Assembly: GCF_932526225.1 (NCBI RefSeq)
Contig: NC_064041.1
Coordinates: 5,824,046 to 5,888,045, forward strand
Length of the DNA stretch: 64,000 bases
Origin: Nematostella vectensis
Lineage: Eukaryota; Cnidaria; Anthozoa; Actiniaria; Edwardsiidae
Reading direction: 5' to 3'
The position numbers were made by a program, and so were the translations under genes. Positions 11,694 to 24,620 of this stretch are shown here, piece by piece; position 1 is the first letter of the stretch, and every line of letters starts with the position of its first letter. The notes beneath the pieces are model-generated. The model saw only the letters and a program-made list of their open reading frames with translations. It had not been told where the DNA came from and did not search any database.

Positions 11694-12070
11694 TATTGGA
11701 AAAGAAAGCCTACTCTATGACGATAAGTTCGATAAATAAAAACAAAATCGGCAGATAAGTAATTATAACCAGGAAATATATAGTTTAAAGTAAATTCACA
11801 ACCACTAGATTATCGATCAATATGGCATAAAAAATTAAAGAGTCGTGAGCTATGTCACAAGTTGTTACTATTGAATGAAAGAATAGCCTTTTCTGCTAGG
11901 CGTTACTTGTCTTGACCGATAGAGCTTGAGAAGAGAATGCGAGAGTCTGGGGCCAAGTGTCTGTTGCCTAGTAAACAAAATGGCTTCGTTTGTCCGAGAT
12001 CATCAGTTCTCGAATGAAAAATGATTGCTTTTTATTGGTTTTAAAATCACCAAAGCGTGCTACCACTGTT
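11694..12070. promoter_or_regulatory. Divergent (shared) upstream region of the SET and TTC28-like genes
   Basis: Only about 377 bases separate the SET start at 11693 from the proposed TTC28-like start at 12071. No TATA box is clear. AT-rich words flank a more GC-rich centre. If the first TTC28-like exon is wrong, the shared region extends to about 12957. Role inferred from gene arrangement only. Confidence 0.4.
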
Positions 12071-12709
12071 ATGTCTCAATTTAACCTACCAACGGAATGG
12101 TTTGAAGTAACGAAGCCGTAAGTGATTGCATTCGAAAGGAAATGTACTGACTTTATGATGTTGACATGGCGTTCGCACAATTTAGACATGGCTTTGTTAT
12201 CAAATTGGTCGCGATAAGGCATGTCTAAGGTAAGCACCATGGAAGAGGGTTTATTTAAGGACACACAGTCAAAGTCAAATTGACTATTGTCAACCATCGT
12301 TACCATCCTCACTTATACTTAATGGGATTCCCTGGTGTACCTGCTCAGAGCTCATAAATTTTACTAGATTTATATGTGCGACCAGTTTTAGGAATTAGTC
12401 ACACAGCTCTAATTTTAGTTGCATAGGGGGGGCCGCATAGGGTCTTAATCAAATCAGTAGCACACACTTACACTGATTCCTAGATAACCTTGCAATGGAC
12501 TTGGAGCATGTTTACATATTTTGCAACTCATGTTATTGAAGTAGCATGAAGCGTGGTTTAATGGTGGGTAATGTGACCTGTTTAAGCCAATCTTAAAATT
12601 GTACTTCTATTTTAGTGATTCATCATCAAGCAAATATTCACCTTGAATAGAAAACACTGGGTAGCTTCAGATCCCCAATGGTTCTTATCGGTGAAACTAT
12701 TTTGTGTCA

Positions 12710-12786
<77 letters not shown>

Positions 12787-15700
12787 TTGTGACATCCTGC
12801 TAAGAAAAATCAGTTTTTTTATCCCATGCCAGATCAAATCCCATTCCCTGAGACTGGGCTTTTCTTACTCCTTTTATCAATACATACAGTTTTCCAGTCT
12901 TCATTCTTAATTTATGTAAGAAATGTGCTAAGGGTAAACAAATAATTATTTATACAGCTTGCAAGTCTTTCCTCCAAGGGGAATAAAGCCTTTTCTCGTG
13001 ATGAACTCATTCAAGCTATTGCCTATTACTCTGAGGCATTAGAGATTGAGCCCGATGATGAGGATGTACTGGGATGTAGGTCAGCAGTCTACACCAAGCT
13101 GGGCATGTTCAATGAAGCAAGGAAGGATGCAGACAGGCTTATAGCAAATGTGCCTGATAAGCCAAAGGTATCAGTCCCAATAAGAGGAAGTTTTACTGTT
13201 CAAAGTGTTTAAAAAATGAATCTAGAAATTATTTAAAAGGTTCAGGGCAGTGAAGTTTGGAGGTGAGCTGGAAAGTGCAAAAATAACAAGCACAAAAATA
13301 CATAACTCCCGTCTTCATCCCCACTCCCACACCCACCACAGGTAGCCCAGGCTCAGGGCGAGTGTAGGTTTATTACAGAGTTTGTATGAGCGTACAGAGA
13401 AAGATTCTCGCCGCTCAAAGGGCAAAACAGGGACAAATAGACGATTAAAAGGTATGGTTGGCAAGATAAATATGTGTGCTATGATTCTGCGAGGTTTATT
13501 TTGCCTTGCGAGTCTGGATTTTGAGAGGATCGGTGGATTTGTTGAGCACTTTGGAATTTGGCGGTTGTCAGAGTTTGCAACCTTGTCTATTTTATATACA
13601 GAAGGCGACAGGAAAAATTCGCAGCGGCTTAAACAGCTTAAAATGGCAAATAATGGCGGGTTTGAGTAGCAGCAGCGTCAAGCTACTGTTTTATTTTCAA
13701 ATCAGCATATTTATTTCAATGAGATTTGTTCGCTCATACAAACTCTGTAATAAACCTACACTCGCCGTGAGCGTGGGCTACCTGTGCACCCACCTTCCGC
13801 CACCTTGACCATGCCCATCTCTTTTAGAAGTGAAGAAGTTTGCTTGAAAGGCCTAACCGGATGGCTAGATTACCTCATTGTTCTATTGTATTTCTGTTAA
13901 TATTGTTTTGCTTCCCATTGTTTTGTCTGTGGTGCATCAATCCAATAAGGTGAAATCTTCACTGATATATTCTACTGTACATGACCCATCTCTTTGAGGA
14001 CACTTAGACAACTCCCACAGTCTCAACCACAACCACCTATCTTGACCACATGTATCTCCAACAATCTTAAAAATTCAGACTTTCAGGCTTTATATATAAA
14101 TTGTGTTTATTCTGGTGTGATTCCATCAATCTTGTTCCAGGGATACTTTCTCCAAGCTGCCGCTCTACAAAACCTTGGTAACCATAGCAGCGCATTACTT
14201 GCATACCTGAAAACATATGAGTTAGACACCAATCACCCTTTAGAGATTGTGCTGAACATTGTTCAGGCTGCAGGGTGTTTATGTCAGATGACGGAAGATG
14301 ATGAGATCAACCTATCAGAGACAGGTACTCCATGTTTGCCATATTTGCAAATCAAGTCCAAAAAGTTCGCATATTGCTGAGTGCAAAAATAAATTTTGTC
14401 ATATAATCTCTTGAGATTGCTTTTTATTATTTTTTTTTGTCATCTGCATACGGCAGTTCACCATTTCCATAACTTTTTTTTAGAACAAGAGGAGAGTAAG
14501 AAGTTCCAAATTCTTGTTCAAATTGGAAAACGCCTCTTCACAAGCAATTCGTACGACATGTGCATTTCTGTTCTGGGGACTGCCCTGAAGGCTCACCACA
14601 ACATCACAAACCAAACTGACCTGTTTGGTCAAAACACCCCAAGCAGTGATGCTACTTCAACTGAGCACAGAAACACAACTGGAGCTATCAGCAAAGATAC
14701 CACACCCAACTACCCTAGCAACCAATTCCCAGCCATGTACCTAACTACTGGTTTCCATGGAGATGATCACGGGTCTAATTGGGGCACTAATGATCAGCTA
14801 CCATTTGATGAATCGCTTGTTTTGATGTCTGCATTATTGACCATTGCACAGGCTCACGTTTCGATGAGACAGTATCCACAGGCGATGGTGTTTACCAAGA
14901 AATGCATGGAGCATGCAATTATTTGCGATATTAAGGAGTATGAATTAAAATCTTACGTTAAGCTTGCAAATATCTCACAGAGACTTGGCGACTACTTAGA
15001 GGCCATTTCTTACAATGCAAAATTCCTAGCTATTGGACGAGACATTTCAATGTTGACTGAGTTCCCACAAGAGCTTGCACATGTTTGGAACCACGACGAG
15101 GAGAGAAAGGCATTGTGGAACCTTTCTCTTGCTTACAAGTGTCTCGGGGACTATGAAAAGGCCTTGGGGTACGCCAATGAGTATATTGAGGTGGTGAAGT
15201 GTGTAGATGAAGAAAACTTGATTGAAGCATACGCTAACCTTGGGATGCTCCAGATTGCGCTTGGAGGTCACGATAAGGCACTTGACTCGCACAGCATGGA
15301 GCTAAGGATCGCTAAGAAGTTCGCTAATAAAACTGCGATGGCTTATGCCTATGGGAACATTGCTAATGTACATGCTGAGTCAGGAAACTTCGCTCAGGCT
15401 GAGGTGAACCATGAGCAGCATCTCAAACTTGCAAAGAACCTTAACGATAGAGTGTGTGAGTTGGTGTCTATCAAGCAATTTGGGGATATGCACAGATTAA
15501 AGTGTGATTACAGCAAAGCTTTGGATTACTACGAGACACACCTGAGCCTGGCTAAAGTTAATGGGCTAGAGGACACGCAGTGTACAGCTTACAGGCTGAT
15601 AGGGCAATGTTACTGGTGCCTTAACCAGCTGAACCATTCACAGCATTACTACGAGAGGTGTCTTGAGCTCTCATGCCAACTAGGAAACAAGGAGGATGGT

Positions 15701-18700
15701 CTAGAGGCGAGGCACTCGCTGGCAAGGATTATGAAATCTTTGCGACAGTACGAGAAATCACGGCAGTATTTTAACGATGTGATACCAGTACTAGAGCACA
15801 GATTGCATCTGAAACAAGGCAAGGACTTAGTTCTACATGACGCACTAGCGATCAAATTACAGCAGTGTTACAACGAGCTCCAAGAAGTACTCGCAGAGAT
15901 AGAACAGTTTGATCAAGCTCTGGAATTAAGTGAGCATTGTAAGGCGCGGCTGTTGGTCAATATTCTACGCCATAAAAGCATTATAACTGGACGACAAAGA
16001 GTTCCTGAACTTTCTCCACACACGGCTGAAGAAATCATCCGAATTGTCAACAGCCAGCAAGCGCATGTCATTGTGTACTCTGTTGTCGATAGTGGATTCA
16101 TGGGCTGGCTTCTCTCCCCCGGTAAAGGGATGACCAAGTTCCACAGATACAAGAATTGTGAACACAAGGATCTTGACGAGAGGATCAAGGGATGCATCGA
16201 GGAAATCCATGGGGATCACACCACGACATACAAATGTGACCACAGAGCTCTTCCTAATGCAGCCCGCTTAGAGGGCAAACGAGACTCGAAGGTGTACAAA
16301 ACGCAACTTGGTGTCACCACTGATTTTAAGGGGACGGAGGAGGAAAACAAAAGCGAATCAACGGTGTTCCAACACCAACACGAAAACACCACTGCTCCAA
16401 TGAAAGAAGAGGCCGAGCATGCAACACAGAGCTCTTGCTTCATGTGTACATTTACACGAGACAACTTCTCACCGCTGCAGAAACTCTACCAGATACTGAT
16501 CTTGCCTTTCGAGGAATTTCTCACAGAAGGAGACAAGTTAGTGGTGGTACCAGATGGGGTACTTAGCATGGTGCCTTTCCCTTCCCTGCAATCGACACAA
16601 GGACGGCACCTTTACGAGACACTCCATGTGTCAATCTTACCCTGTATTCGAGTAATCTCCCTGGCAACCCGTAAACACCAACCTGACTCATCAGGAGACA
16701 TTCTTGTTGCAGGGAATGCTACCATACCCAATGTTACCCTTGACCAGGAAACATGGTGCTCGTCCAGGAAGTCAGAGCTGGCCGAGGAAGAACTGAACTC
16801 TGTGTCAACCCTCCTTGGGACCACGCCCATCACTGGGGTACATGCCACAAAAGAGTGTGTTCTGGAAGCACTGGGCCCATCCTCGGTTGTGCACCTCACT
16901 GCGTTCGGAAGCTGGCAAAGAGGATGTCTTGCATTTGCTCCTAATCCCTTCTCTATGGGTGAGGTGGCACAGGAAGATGCTTATTTATTGACGCTAGCTG
17001 ATTTGGCGGCGATTGATATGCAAGCCAAGGTAACTCCACCTTTCTTTTTTTGCGTTTGCTTTGCGTCTTTTAAAAAGCGTTGTCAGTGAAAACGGCGAAT
17101 GGCATTTCTACGACCGAAAGGTGCTCATATGGGCCGCTAATTATTTGTAAGAACAAAAGGAAATGAATAAGCTCCAGCGATGCCATAACCAAACTGTACA
17201 TTAATGACCTTAAATGAGTAATCGTACGATTTATACATATTTTTTTCTACATTCGGAAAAAAATATTTCGACATCCATGGTTCCTTTCCATGGTTTCCTA
17301 AAACGGCCATTTTTCATTTGCAATTCGCCATCTGACCTGACAACGTTTTCTGAGCTAGCTGTATACTTTGCTGGTCTTAGATTAAGGTCAGTTTGCACGT
17401 TATCTCTAAAGGCTGATGACGATGCATACCAATGGTGACGATGACAATGTTTTTGTTGATGGATTAATTTTGATTTCTACTCTAAATTAACACTATAAAT
17501 GATTTATGGGTCCCGAGGGCGTCCGTTATATTGAGAGCCCACTATGAATAAACACATCTTTTTCCCGAGTGTGTCCGCTATATGGAGGTTCCGCTAAATA
17601 TTAGAAGCTACGGACACAGCTTTCTGTCCCGAGTGTGTCCGGGATATGGAGGTTTCGCTAAATATTAGAAGATACGGACACACCTTTCAGTCCCAAGTGT
17701 ATCCGTTATATGGAGGTTTTCGCTAAAACTTAGACGCCACGGACGCATATTTCATTTCCGAGGGTGTCCGCTATATGGAGGTCCCGCTGAATTACCATGC
17801 CCTTGTCTGACAGGTTGTGGTCCTGAGTAGCTGTTGTAGTTGCAGCCACAAGTTCTGTTACCTGAAGCAAGCATCCTTCACGCTAGCCACCGCACTTCTC
17901 GCGGCTGGTGCAGTCTCGGTCGTCATGCCACTATGGTCCTTGCCTCAGCCTGTGCTTCTCAAGCTATACTATTACTTTTACACGGCGCTAGAGATGGTAA
18001 GACATCAAGTAGCCCCTGCCAACAGCCATTTTGTCGCCCAATGGCAAAATAACAAATGTTTAAAATAATCCATTTCCATCGGCCGATTTGGGGAAGCTTT
18101 ATTGATGCTTTTGATTGAATTTGTTTAATGAAGGATAAAGCTTTGTTTTTAGCTGGGTTATTTTGACATCTCTTTACATAATTTATCTTACAAAATAAAA
18201 TAAAAATAGCAAAAAGACGAGGGCACTTAAATCATGGTGATGCCTATTGCGGTACAAAAAAAAATGAAAATTACTGGCGATGGCGATAATTAGATGCTGG
18301 TTATAATAATGAGGGGTCATGATGATGGTTATGTCCATGATGATATTAATTGTTTTTTAATAATTATGCAGGTGATGGCGATATAAATTTTGACTTTGAT
18401 TATGTTAGTAAATGGTGATGACATGTTGGTGATTTTATGAGATGATTATGAAAATTGTGATGTGTTGATGATGATAACGACGGTGATGATAATGTTGAAC
18501 ATGAGCAGTCAAAGGTGGTGTTTTCCGTTGTTTTGGTGACTTTGGAGGTGGCATGTGAAGATGGTGATATCAATGTTAATAATGGTAAAGACTTCGGGTT
18601 ATCACTGGTAATAATTATGAAATTGTTATGTGAAGGGCAAGATATTTGTCGAAGTATGATGATGATGAAGGTGGTGATGATGATGGTGCTTTTGTTTTAC

Positions 18701-21700
18701 GAAGGGCAAGACCGTTGTAGAAGCACTTAGGGATTCTTTACAGCGTGTCAAGGCTAAAAACTCGGACCCAGCGTCCTGGGCCTCACATATCGTACTCGGC
18801 AATGACACCACAGTGAACCTTCAGCAACTACGGCATAAACTCTACGACAAAACTTTAGACACTCACGTCCACCGCGTGGCAACCGAGCGCTTTGGCCTTA
18901 GTAACGACCTTAGCAACCAAGAGACAAATACAGGTGATTCCGTGAAATTTTAGTAGATTACCACGGTACCATATTTATCTATGTAAATTGAATGCATATA
19001 ATCCAGGGGCGGCTCAGGATTTCCAAATGGGGGGGGGGGGGGGGGGGGGGCTGGATGATGGCCGTATAGAGAGACGGCTTATAACTGATCCAGTGGTTCT
19101 TGGTAGGTCAGACATAGATCTAACATACTTCACGATGAATTCGATTTGTTGCGTAAGCAAAGTCAAGCAGGCAAAGTCACATGGACAGTACCTCCCGTCC
19201 CTCAGACATTTATTTTATTCAAACAAAATGACGTTTTTTTCACAAAAAGGGGGTGGGTATCCACCCAGTCCCCCCTGTCCCCCCCCCTGTATTCGCCCCT
19301 GTAATCGTGTGTTTTTTGGTGTTAGAAAAAGATATCAGAACTTTTGTTACTCTTCCAGGGATATGTGATAAGCGTACACACTTCAAACTCATACTACACA
19401 CGCCAACTTGTCTTGTCTAGAGTCTAACCATCATTAGAATATCACTGACCTGTACGCTCTACGCTCTCAAAATGTTAAATTTTCATATTTTACTTTTTTT
19501 TATACCCAGTCCTCAGCGGACCAGACAAAATAAGGCGTTTCAGGAGTCTGTTGACGAGTCTGATGTTGCAGCACGTGACCCTACCACGTGTTCTTCCAGC
19601 CCTTCGAGACTTGGTAGGGGCAGCATTGCGCGTGAAAACGGGCGTCTTAGTTAAAAGCCAGCAGGCAAGCCGAACATTTTGGCTTATACAGTGTTTTAAT
19701 GTAAATCCCAAACAAGGCTGTTTCCTTTTTTATAATGTTGACAAAGAAGACTGCTCGTGCAATTTAAGCTTTTGAAAAACCAACTCTTACAAATTATTTC
19801 CAAATTGAACTCGAAGCCATATGATTACCTATACTAAACATTTGGCTACACCTATCCTTTCGGCTCCGTTTATAGCCGAAGTTGTTGTTGCGCAAATGCC
19901 AAGAATTCGAATCCATTTCTCGTCGTGGGATAAGGCGTAGTCAATCATTACAATGTGACCAATCAATTACTTGCTGTGTGCAGTCAATGGTTTATGACGC
20001 GACAGTGAAAACCTGAAAGCCATCAGATTGGTTTAAACGCTTGATTGACTAAGCAAACGACACAATGATTTTGGATTTGCCGAGGTCGCGCAACAATGAA
20101 TTTAGCCATAATCAGTTGGCCTATTTTCGTTGCGGCTTTTTCAATTTTCTATAACGTTTCTTTTATTTTTATTTTTTTATTTTTGTTATTTTTTATTTTT
20201 GTTTGTTTAGTAATATATTATACGCCATGCCAGGTTAGAAATATTGGGATGACGTTACATTCTATGATTTTCTGCAAGAATAAAACGGTATATCCAAATA
20301 TGCTTGTTCTCGTTTATTTTTTATTCTGTTCTTTGTTTTAGATAAAGCTTGCAAACAGTATGTTGTCAGCTTACGAAGAAGGTCAGCGGTTGGACAAATT
20401 GACCATGTGCGCGCAGCTGAGTTCAGAAGTGCTGGACGCCCCATACAGCCGTGATTTCCTCTTGGTCATAGGGTTCAACTTCCAGAAGGACGGCGCGCAC
20501 GATAGGGACCCCTTTGTGGTGTTTCCGCACTGGGACTACGACAGCACGATGGATGTAACAGCTCATATACTGGACGCCGTATGCCGTGAGTAGTATTTGT
20601 AAAAGACATCAGTAATATATATGTTGTGGTTGGAAATTCATTTTGGTTGGAATTTTTACCAACCAGTTGGAAATTTTTCAACTAGTTAGAAATTTCACAG
20701 CCATATCATATTTTTACTACTGCAAAATAATGACTAGCATGGTATGTATAGCCATGCACGGTTTTGCTAGTGACGTCACCATTATTATCGTCTTCATCAT
20801 AATTAACATTTTCAGCACCACCGTCAGAAACAACAACAACAACAAAATAAGTTCCAGAAAATATCCATACCCCCCCCATTGAGGGGATTGGAAATTCCAT
20901 GGGGGTGGGGTGCTCAAACGCCCAGGAATTTCCAGAGGGGAGGGGGTTCATACCTCCGACCCCCTCAATAGGGGGGGGGGGGGGGGGATGGATATTTTCT
21001 GTAACTACACATTCTGTTACTGCGATCACTAACGTAGTACCATCATAATAACTATCCTCATCACTTTTTACCATTGTTTTATTTAGTCATGTATGATGTG
21101 TCTGGCTTGTGCGGCCATAGCCTTGCTCGTATCCTGGGCTCCCTCACCGCCGCTGACATGGACAGGCTTAAAGAAATCGTAAGTAAAGATTCATGTGTGT
21201 TTTAATATGTACATTTTTTAGTGTAAAGTTTTAATGTTTAGATTAACAATGGTGCTACGCGCGCTCTCATTGGTTGGTTAGCGTACTGCGTACGCTCTCA
21301 TTGGTTGGTTAGCGTACTACGTGCGCTCTGATTGGTTGATGAGCAGGCCGTACATCCCCACTTTTTTATGAATTTCATACCTTTTTTCTTGACAAGCATG
21401 CATATGTTTAGTGATATGTGTTCCAGGTAAATACACAGGTATTATTGTTGCTTCTTAGGTAAGCATAACTACACGATACCCCGCCCGTATCGTGAAGACT
21501 AATGACTATGCCGTGCGCCCACTGTGGTACAACTCCGAGACTCAGCGGTTCATGACGTCATTAGGGTTTTATGACGTCGGCCAGTCACTGTTGTTCAACA
21601 AGAACGCCGCTAACCAATCCTTGCTGAAAGCAGCCCTGCAGATAATCAGCGGCTTGATAGGTAGCCCCCTCCTCGTTGATAACGAGTTCTCCACCAATCC

Positions 21701-24620
21701 CCCCTCTCTACAATATCAATATCAATACAATATATATACAATATCAATACATATTGATACAATATCAGTTACAATATACAATATTAGTTTAACTCATTTA
21801 TTTAATCGAACTTCAAAGAAAGCTTCTTCCTTTATTGTATTGTATTTCTCCATTGTATTGTATTCCTCCATTTCTCCATTTTCTCCATTAAGAACATTTC
21901 CCAATCTTCTCTGCATATCCTCCAGTTCATTACCAGCCCTTCTTCCATCCAACATATCTTTATAACTGTACCTTTTCACAATAAAACACCAAGTAGAGGT
22001 TGAATAATCTACAACGGACACTGGTTTTCAACTATGCCATTTTAAGCTTTACTGGGGACACCTTAGACTTCTGCTAGAAGAAGTCGTTAATAAATAGTCA
22101 AATACCATCAGTATCAGTCTACTAGTGGTCAACCTTACTTAGTTAACTCCATCACGTATCAGTCAACGTCTTGAGCTGCTTTCACATATCCTTATAGACT
22201 TAGGTTTTGCATACGTTCTCATACCGTATGCTGTAGACCAGACTGTAATAATATAGATTTAGGCACTGCCTAAAAGCGGAGCCAGCATTGAACACCTTTT
22301 GTATTGACTGATCAAAGGTACACCTAGCATGACAAATCATTATTATTTTTGCAGCCTACCCTGACATGGGACAGGCCCGTGTGCGGTCGTCATCACGAGA
22401 GGTGAGATCATGTCTGACAAATACCCGAAAATACTAAGCTCATTGATATTTGATATATCTTCGGCTTGGCCAGTCGTAGTGGAGAATCCAGGGGAGTCGA
22501 GGGGAGGGCGATGGAAGGGGGGGGGGGGGGGGGGGGTAAGAATCGCACTCCCTTGCGGCCTATGTGGCAAAGTGCTCATATTGACCTATGTTTGCACAAT
22601 ACTCATGCTTGCTATCACATACTATGGGCTTTTTATTAATCTATGTATCTTATATAATTAATTATATCGCTAAGCCTCAGTAACAAAATAAATTCCTAAA
22701 CAACAAGCAAAAGAATACTCTCCAGAAAGCAACTACAGTAAAAAAAAATACAGCACGGTCAATCATGGTGCAGTCATGGAGAAAAAGGATTTCCGGTTTA
22801 AAAAAAATACCCTCCGTTTTAGAAAATCACTTCCAATTAAAGTAAATTGAACCCAATTTAAGAAAAGAAAATCAAATTATAGAAAATTACATCGCATTCG
22901 AGAAAATAACACCAATTTAAGAAAAGCACACCATATCTGAGAAAATCACACCACACTATAACAAAACGCACCAAATCTTAGAAAACCACAATCTATCTGA
23001 AATCAAAATAGTTATTATCACCAACCCTGAGATGTTATGTTTCAGCTGTGCTCCGAGGACAGCAGGCGCGTAAAGTTGACGTCACTCTCCCCTCTCATAA
23101 CAGCGTCGAAACAGGTATGAGTATATAACAGTGGGTTGGGCTACCCTGGATCAAGGACGTAAGTGAGCTGGGCTACCCTGGACCAAGGACGTGTTAGTTA
23201 ATTAGCTTGCGAGAAATCTGTTTCTACGCGAACTTTAATAACTTGGAATATTTCGTCATATTTTTGCATGCAACAAAGTATTCTTTTGTTGTGGTTTTTG
23301 ACTAATGAAGTTCCCGTCTTTAGGCGATTTTTATTGACTTTGTTTCAAAGCTCGTGGAGATCACATTATTAGTTTTGCCTTGGCGATAGGGTGGGAAAGA
23401 TAAGGTGGGTTTACATGAATAGTTGAGCTCAAATGGGGGGTATTAGTGCTTATTTCAAAGGTGGGCTTGAAAGGGAAAGAGGGCTAAGTATAGAGCTAAG
23501 GTGTCAAGTTGACCACGGTCTGTGACAGGGATGTATACTTGGATGTTTACCAATTAAGTGCTTTCCTTTATTAACCGCTTATTGGTCGCACCAGGTTGTC
23601 ATGGGGACCCCGTGGATGTCCAAGCGGGCACCACCCGATGAAGCACAACTCAAGCTCAAGCTTGCGAGAGAGTAGGTCTCCATTAGCACATACAGTAAAA
23701 TCCCGCATGTAAGAACCTAGTTTCTTCAAGTTCGGCAAAACAGGTTCTTATATTTTCAATGGACTAACTCATCATATAAGAACCCTTTGATTTTTTTTTG
23801 GCTAAGTAGGTTCTTTTATTTTGGGTTATTAAAATCCAAAACTTCCGCCTATAGGTTCTTAAATCACTAGGTTCTTACACGCGGGTTTTTACTGTAGCTT
23901 AAACAGCCTCTGCCAGCCTCATTTTGTCATCCTAGCAGAGTACCAAGTGTAAAAAAGCATCCATCTCCATCGGCTGATTTGGGAAAGCCTATTTTCGTTT
24001 GAATTTGGTAAATAGAATATTGAACTTTGTTTTTATATAGTTATTTCGAGATTTTATCCCATCATTTGTCTTCCAATATTAAATTAAAGCAATAACAAAG
24101 GTGTGGCTGACAAGGGCTTTTGAATTGCAGGCGATTGATGATCCATCTAAACCACCGCCATCTTCGCTTGTCCTATCTTTTGATGATATAGCTGCTTTAA
24201 TTTCCCCCTTTATTACCTTTGGTGTGCTAGTTGGTACTCACTTGTCTGTGTTTCCTTAGACTTGAGGCCATCAAAAAAGACTTTCGTCGCGTTGTCACCA
24301 GTTCAAACTACTGGCACGCTCAACTTCTAAGGACACAGTCATCTATTGATCGAAGTCTGCCTGTGATTGGTCGAGAACCTAAAACCTTACAACCACGTGA
24401 CAACACAAGCCCACAAAGAAAGGTCAAAGTTGTCAGCGGACTCACCCCCTCGTGCAACCGAAGATTGGCAGAAGAAGAACCGAGTCTATCTATCGCCGAG
24501 TCACGTGATAGACGTAATGCAGTGTATAAGGTTTATGCCCAGCGGTACGACGAGATAACATTGCGCAAGCGCACTGAGATAAGAGACTTATTCATGTCAC
24601 ATGCCCAAGGACCGACCTGA
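12071..24620 (+). CDS. TTC28-like TPR and CHAT domain protein, fourteen exons
   Basis: Exons: 12071-12106 (tentative), 12958-13167, 14141-14324, 14484-17029, 17814-17996, 18705-18933, 19510-19664, 20342-20585, 21087-21178, 21459-21660, 22355-22401, 23046-23114, 23595-23671, 24260-24620. Joined they give 1544 residues in one frame with TGA at 24618. Residues 13-118 are classic TPR helices (GNKAFSRDELIQAIAYYSEA). The long exon adds about ten TPRs of the LGN/TTC28 type (~250-633). A CHAT domain follows (from ~671 into exon 6): VVVPDGVLSMVPFPSL, VVHLTAFGSW, then VVVLSSCCSC and LLAAGAVSVVMPLW. TTC28 is a scaffold linked to centrosome and midbody, and cnidarians carry many TTC28-like genes. The CHAT cysteine is present (999-1000), but the usual His position is Phe951, so protease activity is unlikely. 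The C-terminal ~400 residues after CHAT resemble the TTC28 tail and end in a charged segment. The first exon rests only on phase and an ATG; exon 7 appears to use a GC donor. Confidence 0.85.
12712..12783. repeat. (TA)n microsatellite
   Basis: About 70 bases of alternating TA broken once by TATTAT, in the first intron of the TTC28-like gene. The apparent YIYIYI reading frame is an artefact. Confidence 0.95.
13337..13786. mobile_element. Foldback element with ~54-bp terminal inverted repeats and 7-bp target duplication
   Basis: The left arm begins CACAGGTAGCCCAGGCTCAG and continues through TTACAGAGTTTGTATGAGCG. The right arm is its near-perfect inverse, ending GGGCTACCTGTG. CACCCAC flanks both ends. 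The 340-base core has no convincing protein. Long TIRs suggest a Mutator-like or foldback element, in an intron between TPR exons. Confidence 0.85.
17500..17795 (+). repeat. Minisatellite, about four ~78-base units
   Basis: Units contain GTGTCCGCTATATGGAGGT and CGCTAAATATTAGAAGCTAC, then CGGACACA, with divergence between copies. The array ends about 20 bases before the acceptor of the CHAT exon at 17814. Confidence 0.8.
18010..18190 (+). repeat. Dispersed repeat, copy 1 (second copy ~23905-24075)
   Basis: Two introns of the same gene share a diverged non-coding repeat. Common blocks include CATTTTGTC, CCATCTCCATCGGCTGATTT (as at the second copy; CCATTTCCATCGGCCGATTT here) and AACTTTGTTTTTA. 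No termini are recognisable. Confidence 0.65.
18220..18700 (+). repeat. Diffuse (GATGAT/GGTGAT)-rich intron sequence
   Basis: A purine-rich, T-rich simple-sequence stretch made of degenerate GATGATGGT-like words before the exon at 18705. It could contain splicing enhancers, but nothing specific is visible. Confidence 0.6.
19004..19301. mobile_element. hAT-like MITE with CAGGGGCGG termini, 5-bp target duplication and poly-G
   Basis: It starts CAGGGGCGGCTCAGG and ends TATTCGCCCCTG. TAATC flanks both sides (18999-19003 and 19302-19306). A G run of about 21 bases lies near the left end. No coding capacity. Same family style as 407-801, 32154-32345 and 41060-41237. Confidence 0.85.
20849..21007. 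mobile_element. MITE family A, copy 2 (short form)
   Basis: The left end AGTTCCAGAAAATATCCATA and the right end TGGATATTTTCTGTAACTA are inverse with one mismatch. The core is C-rich then G-rich around GGAATTTCC-like words, as in the copy at 6531-6986. It lies in an intron of the TTC28-like gene. Confidence 0.8.
21710..21795. repeat. AT-rich degenerate ATATCAATACA repeats
   Basis: Short, imperfect iterations of ATATCAATACAATAT with local palindromes, in the intron after the exon ending at 21660. Confidence 0.7.
22740..23020 (+). repeat. Degenerate short tandem repeat (AAAATCACACCAAATTT-like)
   Basis: About twelve imperfect units of 20-25 bases built from GAAAATCACACCA and AATTTAAG words, ending just before the exon at 23046. 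A decayed minisatellite. Confidence 0.6.
23691..23896. mobile_element. Mariner-type MITE with TA target site
   Basis: CAGTAAAATCCCGCATGTAA at the left is matched by the inverse of TTACACGCGGGTTTTTACTG at the right, about 30 bases with few mismatches. TA sits at both edges. No transposase, only about 205 bases. It begins 20 bases after the donor of the exon ending at 23671. Confidence 0.85.

Noticed and set aside
12704-12910. YIYIYI peptide frame
   Set aside because: It is a (TA)n microsatellite.
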